The notes under the pieces are model-generated. The model saw nothing but the letters and a program-made list of their open reading frames with translations, was not told the origin of the DNA and did no database searches. DNA of 56,226 bases from positions 1 to 56,226 of the forward strand of contig MKJV01000110.1 in assembly GCA_001942185.1 (NCBI GenBank), in the 5' to 3' direction. Positions 1-9,425 of this stretch are shown in pieces. Positions within the stretch are counted from its first letter, which is position 1. Each line of letters opens with the position of its first letter. The position numbers and the translations under genes were made by a program. This DNA is from Pseudonocardia sp. CNS-004. GTDB lineage: Bacteria; Actinomycetota; Actinomycetes; Mycobacteriales; Pseudonocardiaceae.

Positions 1-94
1 CACCGGCCCGCGCGAGCTCCAGCGCGATGGCCCGTCCGATGCCGCGACCGGCACCAGTGACGACAGCGGCCGTGCGCCCGGGCGACGCGCTCAT
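1..94 (-). CDS. Short-chain dehydrogenase/reductase, N-terminal part (runs off the window)
   Basis: The first 31 residues encode the start of an SDR. They contain the Rossmann motif TGAGRGIGRAIALELARAG, which binds NAD(P). The ATG at 94 overlaps the stop of the truncated dehalogenase as ATGA, so it is the downstream partner of that gene. The catalytic half lies outside the window, so substrate cannot be inferred. The family call is firm and the function open. Confidence 0.85.
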   Translation of the reverse strand, partial: MSASPGRTAAVVTGAGRGIGRAIALELARAG

Positions 95-593
95 CGCGCC
101 CCACCGCTGTTCTCCAGACACGCGTTCACCATGGACGGGCTGCCGTTCGAGAAGAGGACGGTCTCGTGCCTGCGGCGGCCAATACCTCCAATCCCGGGAT
201 GACGTCGGGGAATGGATCCAGCGCGTCGTAGCGGGCCAACGCCTCGGTTCTCTCAGACGCGCTCATGGTGAGAGCGCATTCGAGGAGAGCGAACTCGAGC
301 GAGTGCTCGGTGACCCAGCCGAAGTCCTGGTAGCGCTGCATGACGGTCAGGCGGAACGAGTACTCGAGCTGCTTGGCCCGCCACGCCCTGGCGAGGCGGG
401 TCAGGCGGAACGAGTACTCGAGCTGCTTGGCCCGCCACGCCCTGGCGAGGCGCTGCGCGTCGTCGTGGGGCAGCACGCGCTCGAGCTGAGCGGAGATCGC
501 GAGCGGGTCGACAAGCGTCCCGTAGAGGTCGAAGAGCAGGACCTCGCGGCGCGGACCGGCGGCGCCCGGTTGCGTGGGAGGCCGGGTCACCAC
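91..593 (-). pseudogene. Haloacid dehalogenase-type HAD hydrolase, truncated and frameshifted
   Basis: HAD motif I reads LLFDLYGTLVD (nucleophile Asp) near residues 19-29, as in type II L-2-haloacid dehalogenases. The frame breaks near 160. In the other frame the motif-II region continues as ETVLFSNGSPSMVNACLENS and stops at a TGA overlapping the next ATG. A normal family member is about 220 residues; this ends just after motif II, so the Lys and Asp motifs III and IV are missing. An 18-residue block is also duplicated in tandem. The missing 3' half looks like a true deletion, while the frameshift could be sequence error. The start is GTG at 593. Confidence 0.75.
346..453. repeat. 54-bp in-frame tandem duplication inside the HAD gene
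   Basis: Two adjacent 54-base units (346-399 and 400-453) differ only at the last base. On the minus strand they encode RLARAWRAKQLEYSFRLT twice. Because the unit is a multiple of three, the reading frame is kept. It falls in the cap-domain region after motif I. It could be a recent slippage duplication or an assembly artefact. Confidence 0.9.
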
Positions 594-662
594 CGCCGGT
601 GTCCGGTAGATGCGCCCGGTCGTGACGAGCGCGTCAGCGGCGCACTCGCCGCCGGCGGCGTA

Positions 663-818
663 CTAGCGATCGTTGACGGCGGGCGGCTGGTCGAACACTC
701 CCAGCCTGCACCCGAGGGAGTCGACCAGTCGTTGCTTGACGGTGCGGATTGCGTGGTCGCTGAGGTCGTCGAAGGTCAGGCCGGTGGCGTAGCGCGCGAT
801 GTCGTCGACGAGTGGCAC
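663..818 (-). pseudogene. MmgE/PrpD family remnant (N-terminal stub)
   Basis: About 50 codons resemble the beginning of MmgE/PrpD proteins (2-methylcitrate dehydratase-like, normally about 450 residues): PLVDDIARYATGLTFDDLSD, then VKQRLVDSLGCRLG. A stop at 663 ends it. I chose the GTG at 818 because GAGGAG lies 5-6 bases upstream; an ATG at 902 is also in frame. The remaining 400 residues are absent from the window. A full-length paralogue lies at 7993-9425, so the stub may be a leftover of an older copy of the same pathway gene. Confidence 0.7.
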
Positions 819-918
819 GGGAGTCTCCTCGGAGGTCAGGTCGACGAAAGTGGGGGCCTGAAGGGGCTGCGCGAACCGCGATACGCGAGACGTGCTCTGC
901 ACGGGCCTCTGGCAATAT

Positions 919-1787
919 TCATCCGGCTATCTCCCCGGCCGGCCAGCCCAGCACCTCGCAGATGCCTCGGCCCATGATCCACTCGAGCTCGTCAGGCGTG
1001 AAATCCCAGTGCCGAGTGAACTGCTCGATGGTGTCGGTGTAGCTGACGCCATGCCCCATCAGACGGGTGATGTCGGTCCCGTAGAAGCAGCGCTCGGGCC
1101 CCATCTGATCGACCATCTCGCGCACGTACTTCTCGATGTTGTTGTTGGGGAACGGCTGAGTCGAGAAGCTGGGCAGCCCGGACAGTTTGACCATGACGTT
1201 CGGGTACACGTGCAGGTCTGCGGTCGCTCGGACCCAGTCGCCGATCGCATCGTCGAAGCAGCGGGCCATGATTCCCAAGTGGTCTACGATGATCGTCAGT
1301 CCGGGTAGCCGTCCGGCGATCTCGCCGAGCTCCCGATTCCAGATCGGCGCGTAGACCATGGTCGGGATGCCGAGCTCCTCGGCGACCGGCCAGTACCAGT
1401 CGCTGGTGCCGTCTATCATCCAATTTCGATCCTGCGGCCGGTGGAACGTCAGCCGGACACCCTTGATGTGCGGGTTCTGCGCGAAGTCTCGGAGTTGCGC
1501 GGTGCCCTCGACCGGGTCGTCCTGGGGGACCCGGGCCATGATCCCGAAGCGGTCGGGATACGCCTCGCACGCCTCGAGTGAATAGTCGATGCGGTTACCT
1601 TCCCAGGAGGGCGGCACGATGAGGCGCGGTCGACGCCCGCCTCGTCCATGAGCTCGATGGCCTCCTGGTAGGAGAACGGGTCCTCGCGATGGCCGCTGAG
1701 CCGCATGCGTTCACGTGCTCCCGGTACCCATGGCCGGTCAGGGACCTCTTCCTTCCAGACATGGATCTGGCTGTCCACGACGAACAT
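919..1787 (-). CDS. Amidohydrolase family 2 protein (TIM-barrel metal hydrolase or decarboxylase)
   Basis: The protein starts MFVVDSQIHVWKEE, where QIH is the first metal-binding motif of amidohydrolase-2 enzymes. It continues with GVRLTFHRP, IIVDHLG and ERCFYGTDITR, matching the later metal and catalytic strands. The ATG at 1787 has AGGAG six bases upstream. One base is missing near 1622: upstream reads DEAGVDRA and downstream VPPSWEGNRIDYSLEA in another frame. Members hydrolyse lactones or amides, or decarboxylate aromatic and dicarboxylic acids; the substrate here is unknown. It follows the ABC importer genes on the same strand and may act on the imported compound. Confidence 0.8.
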
Positions 1788-1891
1788 GGCGACTCCTGGT
1801 CTTCGATGCGCGGTTGGTCGACAAGTGGGTCCGCAGCGAGCCGAGCGGGCAGCCTCGACAGCCGAGTTCGGCGACCTGGACAGGTCCCGGG

Positions 1892-3043
1892 TCAGCCACC
1901 GGTCGGAATTCCGAAGGCGCGGTTCCAGCTGGTGAGGATCTCGTCGCGGCGGGCCTGTTGGTCGGCGGTGGTGAGGATCTGCAACTGGGGTGTGCCTACC
2001 GCCGGAAGCACCGGCTGTCCTGCCTCTTCGACCCGTGCGAGGTCGCTCCGGGCCGGAATGGTGCCGAAACCTGCCATGAACTGCTGAGTCGACTTCGAGA
2101 GCAGCCAGTTGGCGAAGACCTCTGCCGCGGGGTTGTCGGCGCCCGCCGTGGTGAGCCCGATGGACACCGGGAAGGCAGCCACACCGACGTCCTCGGGGAT
2201 CACGAGCTGAATCGGTGCGCCCTGCTCGGCGGCGACGAACGCCGAGCTGATCGGGAACACCGAGACGGCGATCTCGCCTCTGGCCAGCGCTTCGGACTGC
2301 ACCGAGACACTGTCGAACACGCGCGGGGAGCTGGCGGCCACCTGCGGCCAGAAGTCTGGCCCGAAGGTTCGCAGGCCGAGTTCTACCCAGGCTGCGCCCG
2401 ACGCTGAGGGGCGGGCGAGCCCGATCTTCCCCCCTGCCCACTTCGCGTCGAGCAGGTCGGTCCAGGTCGTGGGAGCGTCCTGCGGTGCGACGACACGGTT
2501 GTTGAACGCGAGGGCGTATGCGCCATACATGCTGGTGATCGCGGGATCGCCCGGGCGCATCGCACCGGACCGCGTGAGCTCATCGGCCGAGGGTGGCGCC
2601 CACGGGACGAGAGCTTGCTGTTCTGCGAGCTCGACGGCGAAGAGCGGGTCGGTGGTGCGTAGCACGTCGGCACCGAACCGGCCCGCCCCGACCTCGCTGC
2701 GGACCCGCTCCTCCATCTTCGCCGACGTCAGCCGGGTCAGCGTGACGGTGATCCCGGTCTGCTCGGTGAAGCGGTCGATGATCAGCTCCTCGGTCGCGGC
2801 GTCGCTGGTGGAGTAGAAGGAGACCGAGCCGCCCTCGGCCGCGTCGAACAGGGCTTTGTCAGCGATCAGCTCGCCGTCGATCACCAGGCCGTCGTCGGTG
2901 GAGACGGCGGCGTCGGAGCCCGGGGATCCGGTGGCGCCCCCGCCCCCGCCCCCGCAGCCGGTGACGGCGACCATCGCGCTCAGGACGGCGCCGAGGAGGG
3001 TCCTCGTCCGGAATCGGGGGAGCGACGTTGCTCGGTCAGACAT
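1892..3043 (-). CDS. ABC transporter substrate-binding lipoprotein (Fe3+/polyamine-type, family 1)
   Basis: This is an intact 383-residue extracellular binding protein. The N-terminus has a basic and hydrophobic signal ending in the lipobox VTGC (Cys near residue 30), followed by a Gly-rich linker, so it should be anchored outside the membrane. The body (VSFYSTSDAATEELIIDRFT, then MYGAYALAFNNRVVAP, WTDLLDAKWAGGKIG) matches binding proteins of iron(III), thiamine, 2-aminoethylphosphonate and organic-acid importers. The start overlaps the permease stop by 8 bases. The conserved iron-binding tyrosines cannot be judged by eye, so the ligand is open. Confidence 0.9.
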   Translation of the reverse strand: MSDRATSLPRFRTRTLLGAVLSAMVAVTGCGGGGGGATGSPGSDAAVSTDDGLVIDGELIADKALFDAAEGGSVSFYSTSDAATEELIIDRFTEQTGITVTLTRLTSAKMEERVRSEVGAGRFGADVLRTTDPLFAVELAEQQALVPWAPPSADELTRSGAMRPGDPAITSMYGAYALAFNNRVVAPQDAPTTWTDLLDAKWAGGKIGLARPSASGAAWVELGLRTFGPDFWPQVAASSPRVFDSVSVQSEALARGEIAVSVFPISSAFVAAEQGAPIQLVIPEDVGVAAFPVSIGLTTAGADNPAAEVFANWLLSKSTQQFMAGFGTIPARSDLARVEEAGQPVLPAVGTPQLQILTTADQQARRDEILTSWNRAFGIPTGG

Positions 3044-4799
3044 CGGGAGTGCCTCCGAATCGGCGGGGGAGGTAGGAGAGGACGAACATGATCAGGACGT
3101 AGACGACGCTGAGGACCGCGGCCTCCCGCAGCGCGCCGCCGTTCTCGAACTGGTCGAAGATGGTGATCGAGAGGATCTGGGTGTTCGAGGTGTAGAGGAA
3201 CAGCGGCACGGTGAGCTCGCGCATGCTGAGCATGAGCAGCAGGAGCAGGGTCGAGGACAGGGCGACGCGCATCAGTGGGAGCGTCACCAGGGCCACGGCC
3301 CGCCCGCGCGGGGCACCGTGGACGACCGCGCCGTCCTCGAGGTCCCGGTCCGTGGCGCGGATCGCCGAGGCCACGCTGCGCAGGCCCTGCGGCATCTGCG
3401 CAGCGACGAAGGCGATCATCAGCACGCCGAGCGTGCCGTACAGCGGGATCGGCGACTGGATCCACGTCCACAGCAGCCCAATGCCGAGCACGATGGCCGG
3501 GATCGCGATGGGCATCATGGAGATGCCCTCCAGCAGCCCGCCACCGCGGGCGGTGGTCCGGTAGGTCGTGTAGGCCACGAGGAAGGCGATCACCGTGCCC
3601 ACCACCGCCGCGACGACGCTGACCACGACGCTGTTGAGGGTCACCGTCGCGAAGAGCCGCGACTGGAGGACGTCGGCGTAGGCGTCGAACCGCAGCGCTC
3701 CGGGCTGGAGGAGCTCGGCGAAGGAGTCCATGTAGGGCGAGCGGCGGATGGAGGTCAGCAGCAGCGCGAGCACGGGCGCCACGATCGACAGCGCGAAGTA
3801 GAGGCAGGCGAGGGCGAAACAGATCGCGCGTCCGCGGCCCAGTGCCACCCGCCGCGCCCGGACGCCCTTGCCGGTCACCGTCGTGAAGGAGCGCTTGGCC
3901 AGGGCCCGGCGCTGCAGCAGCGTGACGACCGACACGATGACGACCAGCGCGATGGCGATCGCGGACGCCTCGTTGCCACGAGCCGGCGAGGCCGTCATCA
4001 GCTGGAACAGGAAGGTCGGAAGGGTGACGACGCCGCCGGGGGTGGCCAGGACCTGGGCGACCGGGAAGTTCTCCAGGGTCAGGATGAACACCAGCAGCCC
4101 GGAGCCCAGCAGCGCGGGCAGCGCGAGCGGGAAGGTGATCCGGCCAAGGATCTTGCGGACCGACGCGCCGTGGGTCGCCGCCGCGTCCTCGTGCTCGGGA
4201 TTCATCAGCGACAGCGAGCTGTGGATCATGAGGAAGGGGTACGGGGCGTAGAACAGGGCGAGGACGAACACCATCCCGCCCACCCCGTACAGATCCACGA
4301 CCGGCGGCAGCCCCAGGTCGCGCAGCGCGATGTTGAGCAGGCCGGCCTGCGGGCTGCCCAGCATGGACCAGGCCAGCGCCCCGACGTAGGACGGCAGGAC
4401 CAGCGGCGCGACGCCGACGAGGAACACGAACCGCCGGCCGAACACGTCGCTGCGGGCGGCGAGGAAGGCGAGCCCGCCGCCGATGACCAGCGCCAGCACG
4501 GTGCCGAACACGGCGATGAGGACGGAGTTGAGCAGCCCGCCGGTGAACCCGGGATCGCGGAGGATCGCGAAGTTCGACCAGGTGAAGCTGCCGAGCGAGG
4601 CGCCGGGGCGCGGCGACTCCGTGGTGAACGCCGCGACGACGACGAACGCGGCCGGGGCCAGGATCAGGATCGCCAGCACGACGAGCAGCGGTCCGCTGAG
4701 GATCCACCGCCGCCATCCGCGCCGACGCGGGCGCCGCCTCCCGGTGCTCACCGGGCGCTCCTCGGTAGCGCGCGCACGGCGGGACTCCATGAGGGTCAT
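3036..4799 (-). CDS. ABC transporter permease, two fused membrane domains (FbpB-type)
   Basis: An intact 587-residue membrane protein with two six-helix halves, as in FbpB/AfuB-type permeases. Hydrophobic stretches start near residue 36 (PLLVVLAILILAPAAFVVVA) and recur throughout. EAA-loop-like sequences occur in both halves (HEDAAATHGASVRKILGRIT, then LEDGAVVHGAPRGRAVALVT) and contact the ATPase. Its ATG overlaps the ATPase stop as ATGA, showing translational coupling. Together with the lipoprotein and ATPase it forms a complete importer. Confidence 0.92.
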   Translation of the reverse strand: MTLMESRRARATEERPVSTGRRRPRRRGWRRWILSGPLLVVLAILILAPAAFVVVAAFTTESPRPGASLGSFTWSNFAILRDPGFTGGLLNSVLIAVFGTVLALVIGGGLAFLAARSDVFGRRFVFLVGVAPLVLPSYVGALAWSMLGSPQAGLLNIALRDLGLPPVVDLYGVGGMVFVLALFYAPYPFLMIHSSLSLMNPEHEDAAATHGASVRKILGRITFPLALPALLGSGLLVFILTLENFPVAQVLATPGGVVTLPTFLFQLMTASPARGNEASAIAIALVVIVSVVTLLQRRALAKRSFTTVTGKGVRARRVALGRGRAICFALACLYFALSIVAPVLALLLTSIRRSPYMDSFAELLQPGALRFDAYADVLQSRLFATVTLNSVVVSVVAAVVGTVIAFLVAYTTYRTTARGGGLLEGISMMPIAIPAIVLGIGLLWTWIQSPIPLYGTLGVLMIAFVAAQMPQGLRSVASAIRATDRDLEDGAVVHGAPRGRAVALVTLPLMRVALSSTLLLLLMLSMRELTVPLFLYTSNTQILSITIFDQFENGGALREAAVLSVVYVLIMFVLSYLPRRFGGTPDV

Positions 4800-5909
4800 G
4801 CCGCGTTCCGCTCGGTCTCGGCGCCGACCTCGGGCTCAGCGACCTCCGGCGGCAGGATGCGGACGTCCGCGGGGTCGATGGACACCGTGGCGGGCGACCC
4901 GATGGCGAGGTCGGCGACCGTGGCCGAGGGGACGACGGCGTCCAGCCGCACCCGCTCGTCGACCGAGATCGACAGCCGTGTGGTGAAGCCTGGTAGCTCA
5001 ACGCGCGCACGCGCCCCGCCAGCACGTTGGCCCCCGGCGCACCGGGTTCGACCACCCGCACGGCCTCGGGCCGGATGCAGGCCACGGCGTCCGTCGGCGC
5101 GGTGTCCCCCGTCGTCTTCAGGGCGATCCCGCCCTCGGCGAGGCGGACGGTGTCGCCGTCGGCCACGTCGACCGGGAACACGTTCGTCACGCCGAGGAAC
5201 GTCGCGATCGACGCGCTGGCCGGGTGCGAGTACAGCTGGGGCGGCGTGCTGAGCTGGGTGATCCGGCCGTTCTGCATGATGGCGATCCGGTCCGCCAGCG
5301 CCAGCGCCTCGGCCTGGTCATGGGTGACGTACACGCTGGTCAGCTCGTTCTCGACCTGGATCCGGCGCAGCTCGATGCGCAGATCGTCGCGCAGCCGGGC
5401 GTCCAGGTTGGACAGCGGTTCGTCGAGCAGCATGACGGCGGGGCGCATCGCCATGCTCCGGGCCAGCGCGACCCGCTGCATCTGGCCACCGCTGAGCTTG
5501 CTGGCGCCGCGGTCGGCGAGGTGCGCCATCCCGACAAGGGCGAGCACCTCCAGCGCGGCCTTGCGGGCCTCCGCCTTGGGCCTCTTCGCCATCCGCAGCG
5601 GGAAGGCGACGTTCTCCACCACGGTGCGGTGCGGCCACACCGCGTAGGACTGGAACACCATGCCCACGTTGCGGCGGTGGGCGGGGACCGCGACGCCGGC
5701 GCGGGCGTCGAAGACGTCCGCTCGCCGATCGTGATGGTCCCGTCGGACGGTTCCTCCAGGCCGGCGATGCAGCGCATCGTGCTGGTCTTGCCGCACCCGG
5801 ACTGTCCCAGCAGGACGATCGACTCCCCGGCCGCGACGTCCAGGTCGAGCCGGTGGACGGCGGTGACACCGCCGTAGTCCAGGGTCAGGCCTCGAACGAT
5901 GACCTCCAT
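4796..5909 (-). CDS. ABC transporter ATP-binding protein (PotA/FbpC type), two frame breaks
   Basis: The nucleotide-binding domain has Walker A LLGQSGCGKTST, Q-loop FQSYAVWPH, signature LSGGQMQR, Walker B VMLLDEPLSNLD and the H-loop VYVTHDQAEALAL, followed by a C-terminal TOBE-like regulatory domain. The ATG at 5909 has AGGAGG upstream. The frame breaks near 5708 (GER to DVFDARAG) and near 4998 (in the C-terminal domain), both explained by one missing base. The restored protein ends ETERNAA just before the permease. It energises the importer and opens the minus-strand operon, transcribed from the divergent region shared with the GntR gene. Confidence 0.88.
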
Positions 5910-6015
5910 CGGGCTTCCTCCTTGAAGCGGGTGGGCCACGCACCGGCCACGGGCCGCGAGACGTCGCACCAGGACATAGGGCGCAAAGAACGTCGACCGG
6001 CGTGCAGTGTGCTAG

Positions 6016-6103
6016 TCGCCATAGCAAATTGCAAGAGGCGCCTTCCTCGGCGCAAACCCGACACCGGCCACCGTGTGGACGCGTTCCGAGGCTCGCCATA
6101 GCA
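6016..6103. promoter_or_regulatory. Divergent regulatory region with two copies of an operator-like 11-mer
   Basis: The 11-mer TCGCCATAGCA occurs at 6016-6026 and again at 6093-6103 in the 250 bases between the divergent ATPase and GntR genes. It resembles the perfect palindrome TTGCTATAGCAA upstream of the dioxygenase gene (10 of 12 positions for the first site, 9 of 12 for the second). Such placement suits autoregulation by the adjacent GntR protein and control of the importer. Binding is inferred. Confidence 0.6.
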
Positions 6104-6159
6104 TGTAGCAGTTCAGCCGTGCCGTCGACGATCGCGGCGCCGTGCCACGAGGAGCCACC

Positions 6160-6786
6160 GTGACCGACCCTGCCGGGAACCCCCTGTCATCGCTCGACCG
6201 ACCCGAGTCGCTCGCCGAGCAGGCGTACCAGCGGATCCGCGAGACCATCGCCAGCGGCGGCCTCGCCCCCGGACAGAAGATCACCGAGCGCAACCTGGCC
6301 TTCCTGCTCGGCGTGAGCCCCACGCCGGTGCGCGAGGCGTTGCGCCGGCTCGAGCAGGAGCATCTGATCGAACGACTCTCGGCGCGCTCGCTCGCCGTCG
6401 CGAAGCACTCGAGCGAGACGATCCAGGAGTTGCTCTACGCCGAGGCCCTGCTCCGCGGCGCACTGGCGCGCTTCGCCACCGGGAAGATCACCGACGAGCA
6501 GATCGAGGAGCTCGCACAGATCGTCGAGGACATGGGCAGCGACGAGGCGATGTCCGACAACGAGGTGGCCCAGCAGACCGCGGACCGGTTCGACGCCCTG
6601 CTGCGTCGGGTCGCGGACAACGCCTCCCTCGACTCCCTGACCTCGAGCGCCGGCGTGTTCGGGCGGGCCCGGCGCATCCGGCTGATCGAGCAGTGGTCCC
6701 CCGAGGAGCGGCTGGCCCGGCTGCAGATCCATCGGGAGGTCGTCGAGGCCTTGCGCGCCGGGACGCCGATCGTGTCGAGCGACTGA
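6160..6786 (+). CDS. GntR family transcriptional regulator (FCD/FadR subfamily)
   Basis: The N-terminal winged helix-turn-helix reads LAEQAYQRIRETIASGGLAP, then GQKITERNLAFLLGVSPTPV, then REALRRLEQE, the classic GntR pattern. The C-terminal helical half (about residues 80-208) resembles a ligand-binding FCD domain, although it is somewhat short and its His/Asp metal ligands are not obvious. The GTG at 6160 is preferred because GAGGAG lies five bases before it; a GTG at 6142 is also possible. It sits between the divergent importer and the dioxygenase operon and probably represses both until a pathway acid or CoA ester binds. Confidence 0.9.
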   Translation: MTDPAGNPLSSLDRPESLAEQAYQRIRETIASGGLAPGQKITERNLAFLLGVSPTPVREALRRLEQEHLIERLSARSLAVAKHSSETIQELLYAEALLRGALARFATGKITDEQIEELAQIVEDMGSDEAMSDNEVAQQTADRFDALLRRVADNASLDSLTSSAGVFGRARRIRLIEQWSPEERLARLQIHREVVEALRAGTPIVSSD

Positions 6787-6864
6787 CGCGCGATCAGGTC
6801 AGCACCTCCCGGCAACTCCTGTTGGACAACGGCCTCGACTGACGATCGCCCGGGGAGCCGGCCC

Positions 6865-6904
6865 TTGACACCCGTCCCCCCTCGGTGTCTATTTGCTATA
6901 GCAA
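6865..6904 (+). promoter_or_regulatory. Promoter and palindromic operator of the dioxygenase operon
   Basis: A consensus -35 TTGACA (6865-6870) is followed after 17 bases by a -10-like TCTATT (6888-6893). A perfect 12-base palindrome TTGCTATAGCAA (6893-6904) begins at the end of the -10. A repressor there would block polymerase or initiation. Similar sequences flank the start of the GntR gene. The SD AAGGAGG (6924-6930) and GTG start at 6936 follow. Confidence 0.65.
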
Positions 6905-6935
6905 CTCGCAGATATCACGACGCAAGGAGGCGACT

Positions 6936-7991
6936 GTGACGTACTCCGTTCCGTTCAGCAAGGACGTGGCCTGGTTGCCGGCGGACCTCGAGGACGAGAA
7001 CCGCTGGATCTACCAGCTCACCCCCGCGGACGTCGCCGACATCGAGAACGCCCTCGCAGCCTCGAAGGCCGCCGGCGCGACGATCGAGACGCTGACCCGG
7101 GAGACGTTCCCCCTCGACACGTTCACCGATGCGCTGACCCTCACCCTCGACCGCCTCGAGAACGACATGGGCCTGTTCGTGCTCCGCGGCCTGCCGGTCG
7201 AACGGTTCACCAAGGACGAGATGCGGCTGATCTACTGGGGCATCGGCCTGCACATGGGCGTCGCCCGCTCGCAGAGCTTCAAGGGCGACATGCTCGGTGA
7301 CGTCCGCGACGCCGGCCAGTCCGCCGTCACCCAGAAGGGCCGCGGCTACATGTCGCGCGAAGGGCTGGGCTTCCACACCGACAGCGCCGACATCGTCGCC
7401 CTGTTCGTGCTGCGGACCGCGAAGAGCGGCGGGCGGAGCCTGTTCTGCAGCTCCGTCGCCGTCGCCGACGAGATCGCCCGCACCCGTCCGGACCTGTTCG
7501 AGGTGCTGCAGCAGCCCTTCTACCACTCCTGGAAGGGCAGCGAGAAGCCCGGCGAGAAGCCGTACTTCCAGCAGCCGATCTTCAGCATCGAGGACGGCCG
7601 CTTCTCCTCCCGCTGGCTGGCCCCGCACATCTGGACCGCCCAGGAGTTCGACGGCGTGCCCCCGCTGACCGAGGCGCAGACCGAGGCGATGAACCTGCTC
7701 ATCTCCCTCAACGACGACCCGCGCTTCCACACGTCGATGATGTTCGAGCCCGGCGACTTCCAGTTCATCAACAACCACGTGGTTTACCACGCCCGCACGG
7801 AGTTCGAGGACTGGGAGGAGGAGGACCGCAAGCGGCACCTGCTGCGGCTGTGGCTCGCCCCCACCAACTCGCGCCGGCTCCACGAGGGCATGAAGGAGTT
7901 CTACGGCGACGTCCGGCCCGGCGTCGCGCGTGGCGGCTTCCCCGCCCCCACCGGCCAGCGCGTGTTCGTCAGCCGCAACACGGGGGCCTAG
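6936..7991 (+). CDS. TauD/TfdA family Fe(II)/2-oxoglutarate-dependent dioxygenase
   Basis: An intact 351-residue enzyme. The iron ligands are visible as the HxD motif in GFHTDSAD (His147, Asp149) and a distal His in NNHVVYHARTEF (about His285), followed by an Arg-rich RHLLRLWL segment that would bind 2-oxoglutarate. The GTG at 6936 is chosen because AAGGAGG sits five bases upstream. Family members hydroxylate unactivated carbons, often cleaving ethers, sulfonates or amines. It heads the operon and probably carries out the first oxidative step on the imported substrate. The specific substrate is not deducible. Confidence 0.88.
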   Translation: MTYSVPFSKDVAWLPADLEDENRWIYQLTPADVADIENALAASKAAGATIETLTRETFPLDTFTDALTLTLDRLENDMGLFVLRGLPVERFTKDEMRLIYWGIGLHMGVARSQSFKGDMLGDVRDAGQSAVTQKGRGYMSREGLGFHTDSADIVALFVLRTAKSGGRSLFCSSVAVADEIARTRPDLFEVLQQPFYHSWKGSEKPGEKPYFQQPIFSIEDGRFSSRWLAPHIWTAQEFDGVPPLTEAQTEAMNLLISLNDDPRFHTSMMFEPGDFQFINNHVVYHARTEFEDWEEEDRKRHLLRLWLAPTNSRRLHEGMKEFYGDVRPGVARGGFPAPTGQRVFVSRNTGA

Positions 7992-7992
7992 C

Positions 7993-9425
7993 GTGACGAC
8001 CACCGCCGCGACGCAGGCGCCGCCCGAGGCGCCCGTCGCGATCCTCTCCGCGCTGGCCGAGCGGACCTCCCGAATCCGGTTCGAGGACCTGGACGACCAC
8101 GCCCGCCGGCTGGTCCGTACGGCGTTCGTCGACACCGTGGGCGTCGCGCTCGCCGGCTCGGACTTCGCCGGGATCACCGCCATCCGCACCGCCACCGGCA
8201 TCACGCCGGCCGCGACGGGCAGCCTGGTCCTCGGCACGGCCGAGCGCGTCCCCGCCCTGGACGCCGGGCTGCTCAACGGGGTGGCCGCGCACGCCCTCGA
8301 CCTCGACGACGGCAACTCCGCCATGGGCGGGCACCCGTCGGCCATGCTCGTCCCCGCACTGCTCGCCCTCGGCGAGGAGACCGACGCGTCCGACACGGAC
8401 GTCGCGGTCGCCTACGCGGCCGGGTACGAGGTGATGGTCCGGCTGGCCTACGGCATGAACCCGGGCCACTACCAGCGCGGCTGGCACCCGACCGCCACCC
8501 TCGGCGTCATCGGCGTCGCGGCGGCCGCTGCCCGCCTGCTCGGGCTCTCCGCCGAGCGCACCGCGACGGCCATGGCGGTCGCGGTGTCCCACGCCTCGGG
8601 CGTGAAGGCGAACTTCGGCACGATGACGAAGTCCCTGCACGTCGGCCAAGCAGTCCGAAACGGCGCGTTCGCCGCCCGGCTCGCCGAGGCGGGCTTCACG
8701 GCGAACCCCGGCGCGCTCGACCACGACCAGGGCTTCCTCCGGCTGTACCAGGGCGCCGCGGGCTACGACGCCTCGCGGATCGTCGCCGGGCTGGACGGGC
8801 CCCCGCTGGCGTGCTCCGAGCGCAACCCGATCAAGATCTACGCCTGCTGCCACAGCACGCACGGCGCGATCGAGGCCGCGCGGTGATCCGCGGAACCGAC
8901 GGGTTCGACGCCGGGCACGTCGAGGACATCGAGATCGTCGTCGACCCGAACCGCATGCCGCACACGGACCGCCCGGTACTGACCGAGGCCCTGTCGGGCA
9001 AGTTCAGCCTGCAGTACGTGGCCTCGCGCGCCCTGCTGTCCGGGACGGTCGCGCTGTCGGACTTCGACGGGGACGCCCACCGCGATCCCGCCACGATCGC
9101 GCTGATGAGCAGGGTGCGCGTGCTACCCGCCCCGCCCGGCGGAACGCCGAACTCCTTCTCCGCCACCGTCCGGGTCACCCAGACCGACGGGAGCGAGTTC
9201 ACGGCCACGAGCGACCCGCACCTCTCGGACAACGAAACCACGGTCGATCCGCCCGTGCTCTGGGAGAAGTTCGCCGACTGCGCCGGCCGTGTGCTCCCCG
9301 CCGAGCGGGTGGCCGCCCTGAGCGACGCCCTGCGCGGGTTCCCCGCCGCCGGTACCTCCGTGCGCGAGCTCGTCCGGCTCGCCGAGGTCGACACCCAGAC
9401 CCACGGCACGGAAGTGACGTCATGA
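7993..9425 (+). CDS. MmgE/PrpD family protein (2-methylcitrate dehydratase-like)
   Basis: The N-terminal part shows family hallmarks: LDDHARRLVRTAFVDTVGVA, then NGVAAHALDLDDGN near residues 94-107, HPSAMLVPALLAL, and WHPTATLGVIGVAAAAARLL. After KIYACCHSTHGAIEAAR the frame breaks near 8882 by one missing base and continues VIRGTDGFDAGHVEDIEIVV to the stop at 9425. The combined length of about 478 residues matches the family. Members dehydrate or isomerise tri- and dicarboxylic acids. It starts (GTG) one base after the dioxygenase stop, so it is co-translated. A stub of a second copy lies at 663-818. Confidence 0.85.

Noticed and set aside
2856..5252. A 798-residue open frame on the plus strand
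   Set aside because: It is antisense to the intact permease and binding-protein genes, rich in Arg, Gly, Gln and His without any domain. GC-rich third positions create such shadow frames.
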